Assembly: GCA_900762945.1 (NCBI GenBank)
Contig: CAAFIN010000354.1
Location: 1-7,056 of the forward strand
Length of the DNA stretch: 7,056 bases
Source: Clostridia bacterium
GTDB taxonomy: Bacteria; Bacillota; Clostridia; Christensenellales; Pumilibacteraceae
Reading direction: 5' to 3'
Every line of letters begins with the position of its first letter. Positions within the stretch are counted from its first letter, which is position 1. The translations under genes were made by a program, and so were the position numbers. Shown one piece after another: positions 1-6,911 of this stretch. The notes under the pieces are model-generated. The model saw nothing but the letters and a program-made list of their open reading frames with translations. It had not been told where the DNA came from and did no database searches.

Positions 1-8
1 ACCGTATC

Positions 9-12
9 GGAG
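9..12 (+). promoter_or_regulatory. Ribosome binding site of the M1 peptidase gene
   Basis: GGAG lies 6 bases upstream of the ATG at 19, good spacing, and supports that start. Only 18 bases precede the gene, so its promoter, or an upstream partner gene, lies outside the window. Confidence 0.7.
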
Positions 13-18
13 AAAAAT

Positions 19-1506
19 ATGAAAAAACAGATAAAGATCGTTGCGATTTTATTGAGCGTGATTTGCGCGTTGCCGTTGTTTGCCGCGTGCGAAAAGAAGC
101 CGCAGAAAGAGGAGCGGTCGCGTTACGAAATAACCGCGACTTACGACGAGGAAAATAAGACCGTAACGGCGAGTATGTCGCTGTCGTACTACAACGGCAC
201 GGAAGCGATTCTCGACGAACTTTGCTTTCACCTATACCCGGCGGCGTTCCGAGAGGGCGCGCGATTTTCGCCCGTACCGAAAGACGCGGTTTCGTCGGCG
301 TACCCCGCGGGGCTTTCCTACGGCGGCATCGAAATCGGCAAAACGACCCTGGGCGGCGCGGAAGTCGCGACCGCGATAGAGGGCGAGGACGAGGATATAC
401 TCGTGGTGAAAATGAGCGGCGAAGGGCTTTACCCCACCGAGCGCGCGGAACTCACCGTGGATTTTACGCTGACCCTGCCCGAAATCCGCCACCGCTTCGG
501 CTACCAAGGCACGCGGGTGAACCTGGGAAACTGGTACCCGATAGCGTGCGCGTTCGAGGACGGAAACTTCGTGACCGACCCGTACTACTCGACGGGCGAT
601 CCGTTCTACTCCGATTGCGCGGACTACAAGGTGTCCGTGACCGTATCGGACGGACTGACCGTAGCCGCTTCGGGCAGAGTGACCGGCGCGGATAACGCCG
701 ACGGCACTAAGACTTTTTCGTCAGAAATCCTCGCCGCGCGCGACTACGCCGCAGTCATAGGCGAGTTCAAAATGCTCGGTTCGAAAGCGGGCGATACGGA
801 CGTGAACTACTACTATATTTCCGACCCCGAACCCGAGAAAGCGCTCACCGCCGCGGTCGACGCGATAAAGACCTTTTCGGATAAGTTCGGCGAGTACCCC
901 TACGAGAGTATGTCGAGCGTGGAAACGCAGTTTTTGCAGGGCGGTATGGAGTACCCGGGACTGGCGATGATCTCCGACGCGCTAACGGGCGACATCTACC
1001 GCGAAGCGATTATCCACGAAACCGCGCACCAGTGGTGGTACGCCGCCGTCGGCAACGACGAAGTTCGTTATCCGTGGCTTGACGAGGGACTTACGGAGTT
1101 CTCTACGAGCATTTTCTACCGTGAAAACCCCGCCTACGAGGTCGACTACGAAAAGCGTATCGCCGACGCGCTGGGCGCTTACGTTCTGTATTTCGACGCG
1201 TTCTGGAACGCCGATTCGGACACTTCCATGACCCGCAAAGTCTGTGAGTACGACAGCGCGTTCGAGTACACTTACATGACCTACGTCAAGGGCGAACTTA
1301 TGTTCGAGTCGCTCAGAAGCGTGATCGGCGACGAGAAGTTTTTCGCGGGACTCAAAGACTACTATTCGACCTACAAGTTCAAAACCGCCAAGCCCGACGA
1401 CCTTATCGGCTGTATGGAAAAGGCTTCGGGGCGCGACCTCAAGGGCTTTTTCGACAGTTGGACTGAGGGTAAAGTCGCGGACTTCGGCGGGCTTAGCGGC
1501 AAATAA
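19..1506 (+). CDS. M1 family zinc metallopeptidase, lipoprotein
   Basis: This is a probable aminopeptidase anchored to the outer face of the membrane by a lipid. The 495-residue product starts with a lipoprotein signal: basic MKKQIK, a hydrophobic core at about residues 7-22, and the lipobox-like LFAAC ending at Cys24. The M1 signatures are present. HETAH (333-337) gives zinc ligands His333 and His337 and catalytic Glu334, and the third ligand is Glu356 in WLDEGLTEF, exactly 18 residues after the second His. GGMEY (308-312) stands where classical M1 enzymes have GAMEN; Glu311 would bind the substrate's free amino group. YVKG (422-425) supplies the likely transition-state Tyr422. Residues 35-250 look like the beta-rich N-terminal domain, and the protein ends soon after the catalytic domain without the long C-terminal helical domain of large aminopeptidases. 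It is probably co-transcribed with the amidase 56 bases downstream. The substrate cannot be told from the sequence; the family call is firm, aminopeptidase activity is inferred. Confidence 0.92.
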   Translation: MKKQIKIVAILLSVICALPLFAACEKKPQKEERSRYEITATYDEENKTVTASMSLSYYNGTEAILDELCFHLYPAAFREGARFSPVPKDAVSSAYPAGLSYGGIEIGKTTLGGAEVATAIEGEDEDILVVKMSGEGLYPTERAELTVDFTLTLPEIRHRFGYQGTRVNLGNWYPIACAFEDGNFVTDPYYSTGDPFYSDCADYKVSVTVSDGLTVAASGRVTGADNADGTKTFSSEILAARDYAAVIGEFKMLGSKAGDTDVNYYYISDPEPEKALTAAVDAIKTFSDKFGEYPYESMSSVETQFLQGGMEYPGLAMISDALTGDIYREAIIHETAHQWWYAAVGNDEVRYPWLDEGLTEFSTSIFYRENPAYEVDYEKRIADALGAYVLYFDAFWNADSDTSMTRKVCEYDSAFEYTYMTYVKGELMFESLRSVIGDEKFFAGLKDYYSTYKFKTAKPDDLIGCMEKASGRDLKGFFDSWTEGKVADFGGLSGK

Positions 1507-1550
1507 TTGATAAGTCAAGCCTTCCCGAAACGGAAATTTAACGATATAAC

Positions 1551-1554
1551 GAGG
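1551..1554 (+). promoter_or_regulatory. Ribosome binding site of the amidase gene
   Basis: GAGG lies 8 bases upstream of the ATG at 1563. The 56-base gap after the M1 gene shows no convincing terminator or promoter, which fits a two-gene transcript. Confidence 0.6.
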
Positions 1555-1562
1555 CGAAAATT

Positions 1563-2342
1563 ATGTTTGCGGTGATTAAAAAGAAAACGATAATACTGTG
1601 TCTGGTGCTTGCGGCGGCGATAATTCTGGGGTGCGTGATGCTCGGCTCGGTTTCGAAAGAAACTTCCGCCGTGCCGAAAGTAGGCAAAACCGTGGTGATC
1701 GACCCCGGTCACGGCGGCATGGACGGCGGGGTCGTGGGCGTGAATTCGGGCGTCAAGGAATCGGAAATCAACCTTGCGATCGCGAAGAGTCTGCGGCATT
1801 TTCTCGTCCGCAACGGTTACGACGTGGTAATGACGAGGGAAACGCCCGACGGACTGTACGCCGCTGCCGACAAAAACAAGAAACTCGCCGATATGCAGGC
1901 GAGGCGCGACGTTATCCGCGCGGCGCACCCCGACCTCGTGATTTCCGTCCATCAGAACTTTTACCCGCGCGGCGAAATAAGCGGAGCGCAAGTGTTCTAC
2001 CACGGCGAGAGCGAGCCGTCCAAAGCGGCGGCGGAGTGCTTTCAGTCCGCGCTCAACCGCGATTTAAGTTGCGACCGCGAGGCAAAGACGGGCGACTATT
2101 ATATCCTTAATTGCACGGAGTTTCCGTCGGTGATCGTCGAGTGCGGTTTTTTATCGAACGCCGCCGAAGAAAAGAAACTCGTGACCGCCGTCTATCAGGA
2201 AAAAATCGCGTACACGATCTATTCCGCAGTGTGCGTAGTCCTCGGCGAGGGCGCCGGCGGGTGCGAAAAGACCGAAGCCGAATCGGGCAACGCCGCCGAA
2301 ACGGTCGCGCCGATTTATAGAAAAGAGCAAATAACGGCGTAA
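1563..2342 (+). CDS. cwlD: N-acetylmuramoyl-L-alanine amidase, CwlD-like
   Basis: The enzyme cleaves the amide bond between N-acetylmuramic acid and L-alanine in peptidoglycan. The 259-residue product has a hydrophobic N-terminal segment (about 9-30) that looks like a signal anchor; ILGC at 21-24 could be read as a lipobox, but the residues after the Cys stay hydrophobic, so an anchor is likelier. The Amidase_3 domain covers about 42-228. Its zinc ligands and catalytic residues are visible: His50 in DPGHGG, Glu66 in VKESEINLA, His130 in ISVHQNFY and Glu193 in VECGFLSN. The GAQVFYH segment (141-147), the VECGFLSN motif and YQEKIA (211-216) are typical of CwlD. In Bacillus, CwlD acts with the deacetylase PdaA to make muramic-delta-lactam in the spore cortex. 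A tail of about 30 residues (229-259), rich in Gly, Glu and Ala, follows the domain. The family is certain; the sporulation role is inferred from resemblance only, and a general wall-remodelling amidase is the alternative. Confidence 0.88.
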   Translation: MFAVIKKKTIILCLVLAAAIILGCVMLGSVSKETSAVPKVGKTVVIDPGHGGMDGGVVGVNSGVKESEINLAIAKSLRHFLVRNGYDVVMTRETPDGLYAAADKNKKLADMQARRDVIRAAHPDLVISVHQNFYPRGEISGAQVFYHGESEPSKAAAECFQSALNRDLSCDREAKTGDYYILNCTEFPSVIVECGFLSNAAEEKKLVTAVYQEKIAYTIYSAVCVVLGEGAGGCEKTEAESGNAAETVAPIYRKEQITA

Positions 2343-2367
2343 AAATCGCCAAACCCGCGATAAGTCG

Positions 2368-2396
2368 TTGCATTTTCAGCCGAATTATTATATAAT
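2368..2396 (+). promoter_or_regulatory. Sigma-A-type promoter of the aromatic operon
   Basis: A perfect -10 box TATAAT (2391-2396) lies exactly 17 bases after TTGCAT (2368-2373), which matches the TTGACA -35 consensus at its first three bases. The stretch is clearly more AT-rich than the genes around it. Transcription would begin at about 2402-2404 and give a leader of about 100 bases before tyrA. The weak -35 with a perfect -10 suggests moderate strength or help from an activator. This is the only good promoter I see in the window, and it separates the envelope genes from the aro operon. Confidence 0.78.
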
Positions 2397-2401
2397 CTAA
2401 T

Positions 2402-2490
2402 CGGAGTAGTCCGTTTGGTTTCGGTTTGCGGATAAATCCGTAAAGATTATATCGCGAGGACGGCGGGAAACCGCCCGCAAACTCCCCGCG
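2402..2490 (+). other. Structured 5' leader of tyrA, candidate cis-regulatory RNA
   Basis: Three hairpins can be drawn by hand. Hairpin 1 pairs CGGA (2402-2405) with TCCG (2410-2413). Hairpin 2 pairs TTTGCGGA (2425-2432) with TCCGTAAA (2437-2444), eight pairs including one G-U, around a TAAA loop. Hairpin 3 pairs GGCGG (2462-2466) with CCGCC (2471-2475) around a GAAA (GNRA) tetraloop. Hairpin 3 sits inside an outer stem pairing CGCGAGGA (2453-2460) with TCCCCGCG (2483-2490), with one A-C mismatch. The outer stem ends directly at the ribosome binding site of tyrA. No U-tract follows any stem, so control, if any, would act on translation or RNA stability rather than by an intrinsic terminator. 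CGGA of hairpin 1 could also pair with the TCCG of hairpin 2, which would allow two alternative folds. I do not recognise a known riboswitch class. Confidence 0.4.
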
Positions 2491-2496
2491 AAAAGG
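2491..2496 (+). promoter_or_regulatory. Ribosome binding site of tyrA
   Basis: AAAAGG lies 8 bases before the ATG at 2505. It is the weakest site of the operon and directly abuts the 3' strand of the leader's outer stem, a position where folding could affect ribosome access. Confidence 0.6.
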
Positions 2497-2504
2497 CAGA
2501 CGAT

Positions 2505-3545
2505 ATGCGGAAATTCGGCGTGGCGGGGCTGGGGCTGATAGGCGGCTCGATAGCGTCCGCGCTAAAAAAACAAGGTTACCGCGTAGTCGGGGTCGAAAAC
2601 GATCCCGACGTTTCGGCGTTCGCGCTGAGAAACGGTATCGTCGACGAGATCGGCGGGATAGAAGCCTTGCGCGGCGCGGAAACGGTTTTCGTATGCGTGC
2701 CGGTTGGTAAGACCCGCGAAACCGTGGAAAAGATCGCGGCGGTCGTGGGCAACGAAACGCTCGTGACCGACGTCGCTTCCGTAAAAGGCGAAATGAAAGG
2801 CGTGGGCGGCAGATTCGTCGGCGGTCACCCCATGGCCGGTACGGAAAAGAGCGGCATCGCCGCGGCTCGGGCGCACTTGTTCGAGAACGCTTTCTACGCG
2901 ATCGTACCGTACGAAAACACGAGCGAAGCGGACGTAAAGTATATTACCGACCTCGTGAAGAGTTTCGGAGCGAAGCCCGTCATCATGACCGCGGACGAAC
3001 ACGACGGCAGAGTTTCGGAGGTCAGTCATCTTCCGCATATGATAGCGTACGCGCTGGCGGGATACGCGCTGAAAGCCGACGGATTTGCGGGCACGGGCTT
3101 TCTGGATACCACGCGCATAGCCGCTTCCGACCCCGGGTTCTGGACGGAAGTCGCGTTCCTTAACCGCGAAAACCTTCTTGAAGATATGCGCGGCTACGAA
3201 GCGGAGTTTAATAAGTACCTCGCCGCACTCGATAACGGCGACAAAGAGGGACTGAAAGCCTTGATCGCGGCGGCGAAAGAAAAGCGCGAGGCGCTGGCTC
3301 AGAAACGCGTTTATCAGAATGAGTACACGCTCGACCTCGACGTCCGCGACGAACTCGGCGCGATCGCTCGGGTGAGCAAAGTGCTTGCCGACAACGGCGT
3401 GAATATTTCGGGAATACAGATAATCAACTCGCGCGAGGGCGTGGGCGGTGCGCTGCGTATCGCGATCCGCTCGGAAGCGGAGTACGAACGCGCGAAAGCG
3501 CTTTTATGCGATAACGAAACGGAGGACGAAAATGAGATTTCTTGA
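2505..3545 (+). CDS. tyrA: Prephenate dehydrogenase with C-terminal ACT domain
   Basis: TyrA oxidises and decarboxylates prephenate to 4-hydroxyphenylpyruvate, the precursor of tyrosine. The 346-residue protein opens with a Rossmann dinucleotide fold: GLGLIGGS at 8-15, and an acidic Glu31 at the end of strand 2, which favours NAD+ over NADP+. TDVASVKG (88-95) and GGHPMAGTEKSG (106-117) carry the conserved Ser92 and catalytic His108. SHLPH (174-178) and TRIAASDP (203-210) supply further active-site residues, with Arg204 the likely prephenate contact. The helical dimerisation domain runs to about 265. Residues about 273-335 form an ACT domain (RDELGAIARVSKVLADNGVNISG region), a common site for feedback by amino acids, here presumably tyrosine. 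There is no fused chorismate mutase. It is first in the operon, and its last 14 bases overlap aroC. The TGA stop is at 3543-3545. Family and start are secure; the effector is inferred. Confidence 0.96.
   Translation: MRKFGVAGLGLIGGSIASALKKQGYRVVGVENDPDVSAFALRNGIVDEIGGIEALRGAETVFVCVPVGKTRETVEKIAAVVGNETLVTDVASVKGEMKGVGGRFVGGHPMAGTEKSGIAAARAHLFENAFYAIVPYENTSEADVKYITDLVKSFGAKPVIMTADEHDGRVSEVSHLPHMIAYALAGYALKADGFAGTGFLDTTRIAASDPGFWTEVAFLNRENLLEDMRGYEAEFNKYLAALDNGDKEGLKALIAAAKEKREALAQKRVYQNEYTLDLDVRDELGAIARVSKVLADNGVNISGIQIINSREGVGGALRIAIRSEAEYERAKALLCDNETEDENEIS
3521..3525 (+). promoter_or_regulatory. Ribosome binding site that sets the aroC start
   Basis: GGAGG lies 6 bases upstream of the ATG at 3532, inside the end of tyrA. 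It decides the aroC start: the open frame extends upstream to an ATG at 3448, but those 28 extra codons encode an Arg/Lys-rich run that lies wholly within tyrA and resembles no AroC N-terminus. Confidence 0.85.
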
Positions 3546-4689
3546 CGCGGGCGAATCCCACGGCAAAGCGCTCGTCGGCATTATCGAGGGCTTACCGTCG
3601 GGGCTGAGAATCGACGAAAAGTTTATAAACGACGAACTCGACCGTCGCAGAGCCGGTTACGGCAGAGGCGGCAGAATGAAGATCGAGTCCGACCGCGCGG
3701 AAATTCTTTCGGGCGTGCGCGACGCGCTTACTTTAGGATCGCCGCTCGCTTTCGTCATAGAGAACGCCGACTTTTCGAACTGGAAAGGCATAATGGGCGA
3801 GGGCGCGTGTCCCGACAAGGCGCTTAGAGCCGTCACCGCCGTGCGCCCGGGGCATGCCGACTACGCCGGCTCGGTCAAGTACGGCTTTACCGACGCTCGT
3901 AACGTTCTCGAGCGCGCTTCCGCACGGGAAACCGCGGCGAGGGTCGCGGCGGGAGCGGTGGCGAAGCTGCTTCTTAAAGAACTCGGAATCGAGGTCGGCT
4001 CGCACGTTTACGCTATCGGCGGCGTGAAATGCTCGAAGGGTCAGTATTCGGCGGACAAACTGATAGGCTACGCCGATCAAAGTCCGGTGCGCTGTATGAA
4101 CGCCAAAGCCGCGAAAGAAATGATGAAAGCGATAGACGAAGCGAAAGCCGCGGGCGACACGTTGGGCGGCGAAGTCGAAGTCGTGATTTCGGGCGTACCC
4201 GCGGGCATAGGCTCGTACGTTCATTACGACCGCAAACTCGACTACGCGCTGATGGGCGCGATAGGGAGCGTGCAGTCGGTCAAGGCGGTGGAGATAGGGC
4301 TTGGGGCGGACTACGCGGAGTACCCCGGCAGCGAAGTCCACGACGAAATGTACCTTGACGGCGGCAGAATAAAGAGAAAAACCAACAACGCCGGCGGTAT
4401 CGAAGGCGGCGTGAGCAACGGAGAGGACATTATTATCCGAGCGGCGCTCAAGCCCATACCCACGGTCATGCGCGGACTGAATACCGTCGATATCGCGACG
4501 GGCGAGTGCGTACGGTCGGAGCCGGAGCGCAGCGACGTGTGCGCGGTGCCGGCGGGCGGCGTGGTATTGGAGGCGGTGGCGGCGTTCGTTATCGCGGACA
4601 AGATACTGGAAACCTTAGGCGGCGACAGAATGGACGAAATCGTCGAGCGAATGACGAAAAAGAGGGAAAGCGAATGGAAACTAAGATAA
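3532..4689 (+). CDS. aroC: Chorismate synthase
   Basis: AroC removes phosphate from 5-enolpyruvylshikimate-3-phosphate to form chorismate, the last step of the shikimate pathway. It needs reduced FMN as cofactor although the reaction has no net redox change. From the ATG at 3532 the protein has 385 residues, normal for the family. The three family signatures are visible: GESHG (7-11) with catalytic His10, RASARET (128-134), and RSDVCAVPA (333-341). The second catalytic His is His108 in RPGHADYAG. GRGGRMKIESD (44-54) and TNNAGGIEGGVSNG (284-297) are typical substrate- and flavin-binding stretches. The start is the short form seen in many Bacillota. The gene overlaps tyrA by 14 bases and aroB by 16. 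Whether it has its own NADPH:flavin reductase activity (bifunctional type) or depends on a separate reductase cannot be read from the sequence. Identification is secure. Confidence 0.98.
   Translation: MRFLDAGESHGKALVGIIEGLPSGLRIDEKFINDELDRRRAGYGRGGRMKIESDRAEILSGVRDALTLGSPLAFVIENADFSNWKGIMGEGACPDKALRAVTAVRPGHADYAGSVKYGFTDARNVLERASARETAARVAAGAVAKLLLKELGIEVGSHVYAIGGVKCSKGQYSADKLIGYADQSPVRCMNAKAAKEMMKAIDEAKAAGDTLGGEVEVVISGVPAGIGSYVHYDRKLDYALMGAIGSVQSVKAVEIGLGADYAEYPGSEVHDEMYLDGGRIKRKTNNAGGIEGGVSNGEDIIIRAALKPIPTVMRGLNTVDIATGECVRSEPERSDVCAVPAGGVVLEAVAAFVIADKILETLGGDRMDEIVERMTKKRESEWKLR
4661..4666 (+). promoter_or_regulatory. Ribosome binding site that sets the aroB start
   Basis: AGAGGG lies 7 bases upstream of the ATG at 4674, inside the end of aroC. 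The same frame stays open upstream to 4506, but that part reads as an Arg/Gly-rich shadow of aroC, so 4674 is the true start. Confidence 0.8.
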
Positions 4690-5675
4690 TCTGCGGGGCG
4701 AACCTTACCGAAAAAATACGCGAAATAACCGCCGATAAGTCCGCGTTCGTCGTGTCCGATTCGAACGTCGCGCTCACTTACGGCTCGCTGTGGCAGAACG
4801 CGAAACATTACGTTATTCCCGCGGGCGAGGATTCGAAAAACCTCGCTGAGTTCGAAAAGATCGCGGCGGCGATGCTTGATCGCGGCTGTAACCGCCAAAG
4901 CACGGTGGTCGCGATAGGCGGCGGGGTCGTGGGCGATCTCGCGGGCTTCGTCGCGGCGACTTACATGCGCGGGGTCAAGTGGGTGAATATCCCCACTACG
5001 CTGCTTGCGCAGGTCGACAGCAGCGTGGGCGGCAAAACGGCGGTGGACCTCGGCGACTACAAGAACATAATCGGCGCGTTCCATCTGCCCGAAAAAGTCC
5101 TCGTTTCCACGCACTTTCTCTACACGCTTCCCGACCGCGAATGGCTGTGCGGCGTGGGCGAGATCGTAAAGACCGCGTTTCTCGACCGCAAAGTCTACGA
5201 AATTCTCGACGGCAGCCCGGAAAAACTGCTCGAGCGCGACGAAGCGACGCTTGCCGCGTGCGTAAAAGAGTGCATCGAATACAAGCGCGAACTTACCGCC
5301 CGCGACCTCTACGAGTCCGGTCCGCGCAAGGCGCTTAACGTAGGTCATACGATAGGACACGCGCTGGAGAAAACGGACAAGCACCGCCGCAGTCACGGCG
5401 AATACGTGCTTATGGGCATGGAGATCGAGTCGTTTATCTTAGGCGACAGAATGAACCGCGAACTAAGGGAGGAAATCTCGGCGTTCGTAGCCGAAACGAG
5501 CGTGGATTATCCCGACTTTAACGCCGAAGAAGTGACCGAGGCTTGCCTTAAAGACAAGAAAAACGGCGGCGGCGCGATCAGCGTAATGCTGCCCGACTAC
5601 GAGAATACGAGAGAAGTACGAATGTCGTTCGACGAAGTTTTGAGAGGAGTGACTTTATGGAAGTTAAGCCGCTGA
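4674..5675 (+). CDS. aroB: 3-dehydroquinate synthase
   Basis: AroB cyclises DAHP to 3-dehydroquinate, the second step of the shikimate pathway, using bound NAD+ and a divalent metal, usually Zn2+ or Co2+. The protein has 333 residues from this start, somewhat shorter than the 350-360 common in bacteria; the shortening is mostly at the N-terminus, where the usual first strand is trimmed. The NAD-binding GGGVVGDLAGF is at 82-92, with PTTLLAQVDSSVGGKTAVD at 107-125. Metal ligands by homology are Glu163 (GVGEIVK), His225 (NVGHTIGH) and His241 (SHGEY); the 16-residue gap between the two His matches the well-studied Aspergillus enzyme. DKKN (294-297) is the conserved C-terminal lysine motif. A 2-deoxy-scyllo-inosose synthase or other sugar-phosphate cyclase relative is unlikely given the motifs and the aro operon setting. 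The gene overlaps aroC by 16 bases and aroA by 19. Confidence 0.97.
   Translation: METKIICGANLTEKIREITADKSAFVVSDSNVALTYGSLWQNAKHYVIPAGEDSKNLAEFEKIAAAMLDRGCNRQSTVVAIGGGVVGDLAGFVAATYMRGVKWVNIPTTLLAQVDSSVGGKTAVDLGDYKNIIGAFHLPEKVLVSTHFLYTLPDREWLCGVGEIVKTAFLDRKVYEILDGSPEKLLERDEATLAACVKECIEYKRELTARDLYESGPRKALNVGHTIGHALEKTDKHRRSHGEYVLMGMEIESFILGDRMNRELREEISAFVAETSVDYPDFNAEEVTEACLKDKKNGGGAISVMLPDYENTREVRMSFDEVLRGVTLWKLSR
5643..5649 (+). promoter_or_regulatory. Ribosome binding site of aroA
   Basis: AGAGGAG lies 7 bases upstream of the ATG at 5657, within the last codons of aroB. It supports re-initiation by ribosomes finishing aroB. Confidence 0.75.
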
Positions 5676-6910
5676 AAAGTTTTGTAAAAACGCTTGCGCC
5701 CGCGCCCGACAAGAGCGTAACGCACCGCGCGATTATGCTGAACTCGATCGCCGGCGGCAGAGCGAAGATCACCAACGCTTTGCTCGGCGCGGACTGTCTG
5801 TCCACCGCGGACTGCATGCGGAAGCTCGGCGCGAAAATCGAAATCGAGGACGATAAAATAATCGTCGAGGGCAGAGAGGAACTCCGCTCCGCCGCGCTCG
5901 ACGTCGGCAATTCCGGCACGACGATAAGACTGCTTACCGGGCTTCTTGCCGGAAGACCGGGAAAATTCGTACTCGACGGCGACGCTTCCATTCGTAAAAG
6001 ACCGATGAAGCGCGTTATCGAACCTTTGCGGGCAATGGGCGCCAAGATCGGATTTTCCGAGGGCGTGCGCGCGCCGCTGGGCGTTACCGGCTCGCGGCTG
6101 AAAGGCATTTCGTACAATATGCCGGTGGCTTCCGCTCAGGTCAAGAGCGCGATACTGCTTGCGGGGCTGAGCGCCGACGGCATAACCACCGTTCACGAAA
6201 CCGTGCGCTCGAGAAACCATACCGAACTCATGCTCAAAGCCATGGGCGCGAAGATCTGGATAGAGAATTACGCCACGGCGATTATGCGCGGAGCGCTGAC
6301 CGCTACCGACGTTGACGTACCCGGCGATATTTCGTCCGCGGCTTATCCCATGGTGCTCGCGGCGTGCCTTCCGGGCGCTCACGTCACGCTGAAGGGCGTA
6401 GGCGTAAACCCCACGCGCACGGGCATACTCACCGTAATGAAAGAGTGCGGCGCGGAAGTTACCGAGTCGCAGGTCCGCTACGAAGTGGAAAAAGTCGCTA
6501 CTATCGACGTAAGATACTCCGAAAAAATGAAGCCGTTCAATATCGGCAAGGAACTGATCCCGTACCTTATAGACGAGATCCCGGTGCTGGCGGTTATGGC
6601 GTGTTTTATTGACGGAGAAAGCGTGATTTCGGGCGCGGAAGAACTGAAAGTCAAGGAGACGAACCGCATCGACACGACCGTTTCAATGCTGAAAGCCATG
6701 GGCGCGGACGTTACCGCCACCGACGACGGAATGATTATCCGCGGCGGCAAGGGTCTTAGTGGCGGCGCTACGATCGACCCGAACGGCGATCACCGCATAG
6801 CGATGTCCGCGGCGATAGCTGCTTCGCTGTCCGAGCGCGGCGCGGATATTCTCAACCCCGAGTGCGTCGCGATAAGTTATCCCGACTTTTTCGGCATACT
6901 GGAGGAATGA
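5657..6910 (+). CDS. aroA: EPSP synthase (3-phosphoshikimate 1-carboxyvinyltransferase)
   Basis: AroA joins PEP to shikimate-3-phosphate to make EPSP, the sixth step of the shikimate pathway, and is the glyphosate target. The product has 417 residues in the usual two-domain inside-out barrel family. Matches to E. coli active-site residues are Lys19, Ser20 and Arg24 (E. coli K22, S23, R27), GNSGTTIRL (84-92), the catalytic Asp306 in IDEIPVLAV (E. coli D313), Glu334 in KETNR (E. coli E341), and DHRIAMS (378-384). RPMKRV (115-120) and SAQVKSAILLAGL (159-171) are of the Gram-positive and cyanobacterial type rather than the enteric type. Gly87 occupies the E. coli Gly96 position, so the alanine that gives the CP4 enzyme its glyphosate tolerance is absent; Leu92 stands where E. 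coli has Pro101. The gene overlaps aroB by 19 bases and ends 1 base before aroE. Its start is supported by the ribosome binding site at 5643-5649. Confidence 0.98.
   Translation: MEVKPLKSFVKTLAPAPDKSVTHRAIMLNSIAGGRAKITNALLGADCLSTADCMRKLGAKIEIEDDKIIVEGREELRSAALDVGNSGTTIRLLTGLLAGRPGKFVLDGDASIRKRPMKRVIEPLRAMGAKIGFSEGVRAPLGVTGSRLKGISYNMPVASAQVKSAILLAGLSADGITTVHETVRSRNHTELMLKAMGAKIWIENYATAIMRGALTATDVDVPGDISSAAYPMVLAACLPGAHVTLKGVGVNPTRTGILTVMKECGAEVTESQVRYEVEKVATIDVRYSEKMKPFNIGKELIPYLIDEIPVLAVMACFIDGESVISGAEELKVKETNRIDTTVSMLKAMGADVTATDDGMIIRGGKGLSGGATIDPNGDHRIAMSAAIAASLSERGADILNPECVAISYPDFFGILEE
6901..6905 (+). promoter_or_regulatory. Ribosome binding site of aroE
   Basis: GGAGG lies 6 bases upstream of the ATG at 6912 and is formed by the last sense codons of aroA. 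The aroA stop TGA (6908-6910) and the aroE ATG are separated by a single G. Confidence 0.8.
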
Positions 6911-6911
6911 G

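Noticed and set aside
1522..1535. Possible terminator hairpin between the M1 gene and the amidase gene
   Set aside because: TTCC pairs with GGAA over only four base pairs, and no T-run follows.
1507..1562. Possible promoter before the amidase (TTGATA at 1507-1512, TATAAC at 1545-1550)
   Set aside because: The two boxes are 32 bases apart, far too long a spacer. A start driven from TATAAC would fall a few bases before the ATG and lose the ribosome binding site.
2414..2443. Leader peptide with Phe codons (TTT-GGT-TTC) upstream of tyrA
   Set aside because: There is no start codon or ribosome binding site in that frame, and two Phe codons within nine is weak evidence.
2453..2490. T-box riboswitch, because the stretch around 2462-2475 loosely resembles the conserved T-box bulge sequence
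   Set aside because: The leader is too short for a Stem I with specifier loop, the match to the T-box consensus is partial, and no terminator/antiterminator pair is present.
3448..3531. Upstream extension of aroC by 28 codons
   Set aside because: The extension is wholly inside tyrA, encodes an Arg/Lys-rich run unlike any AroC N-terminus, and the GGAGG at 3521-3525 points to the ATG at 3532.
4506..4673. Upstream extension of aroB by 56 codons
   Set aside because: It is an Arg/Gly-rich shadow of the aroC 3' end; the AGAGGG at 4661-4666 and family homology place the start at 4674.
4311..5396. A 361-codon open frame on the minus strand across aroC and aroB
   Set aside because: It lies opposite two certain genes, has no domain I recognise and has an Arg- and Ser-rich composition. 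GC-rich codon use on the + strand leaves few stops in the antisense frames, which also explains the other long minus-strand frames.
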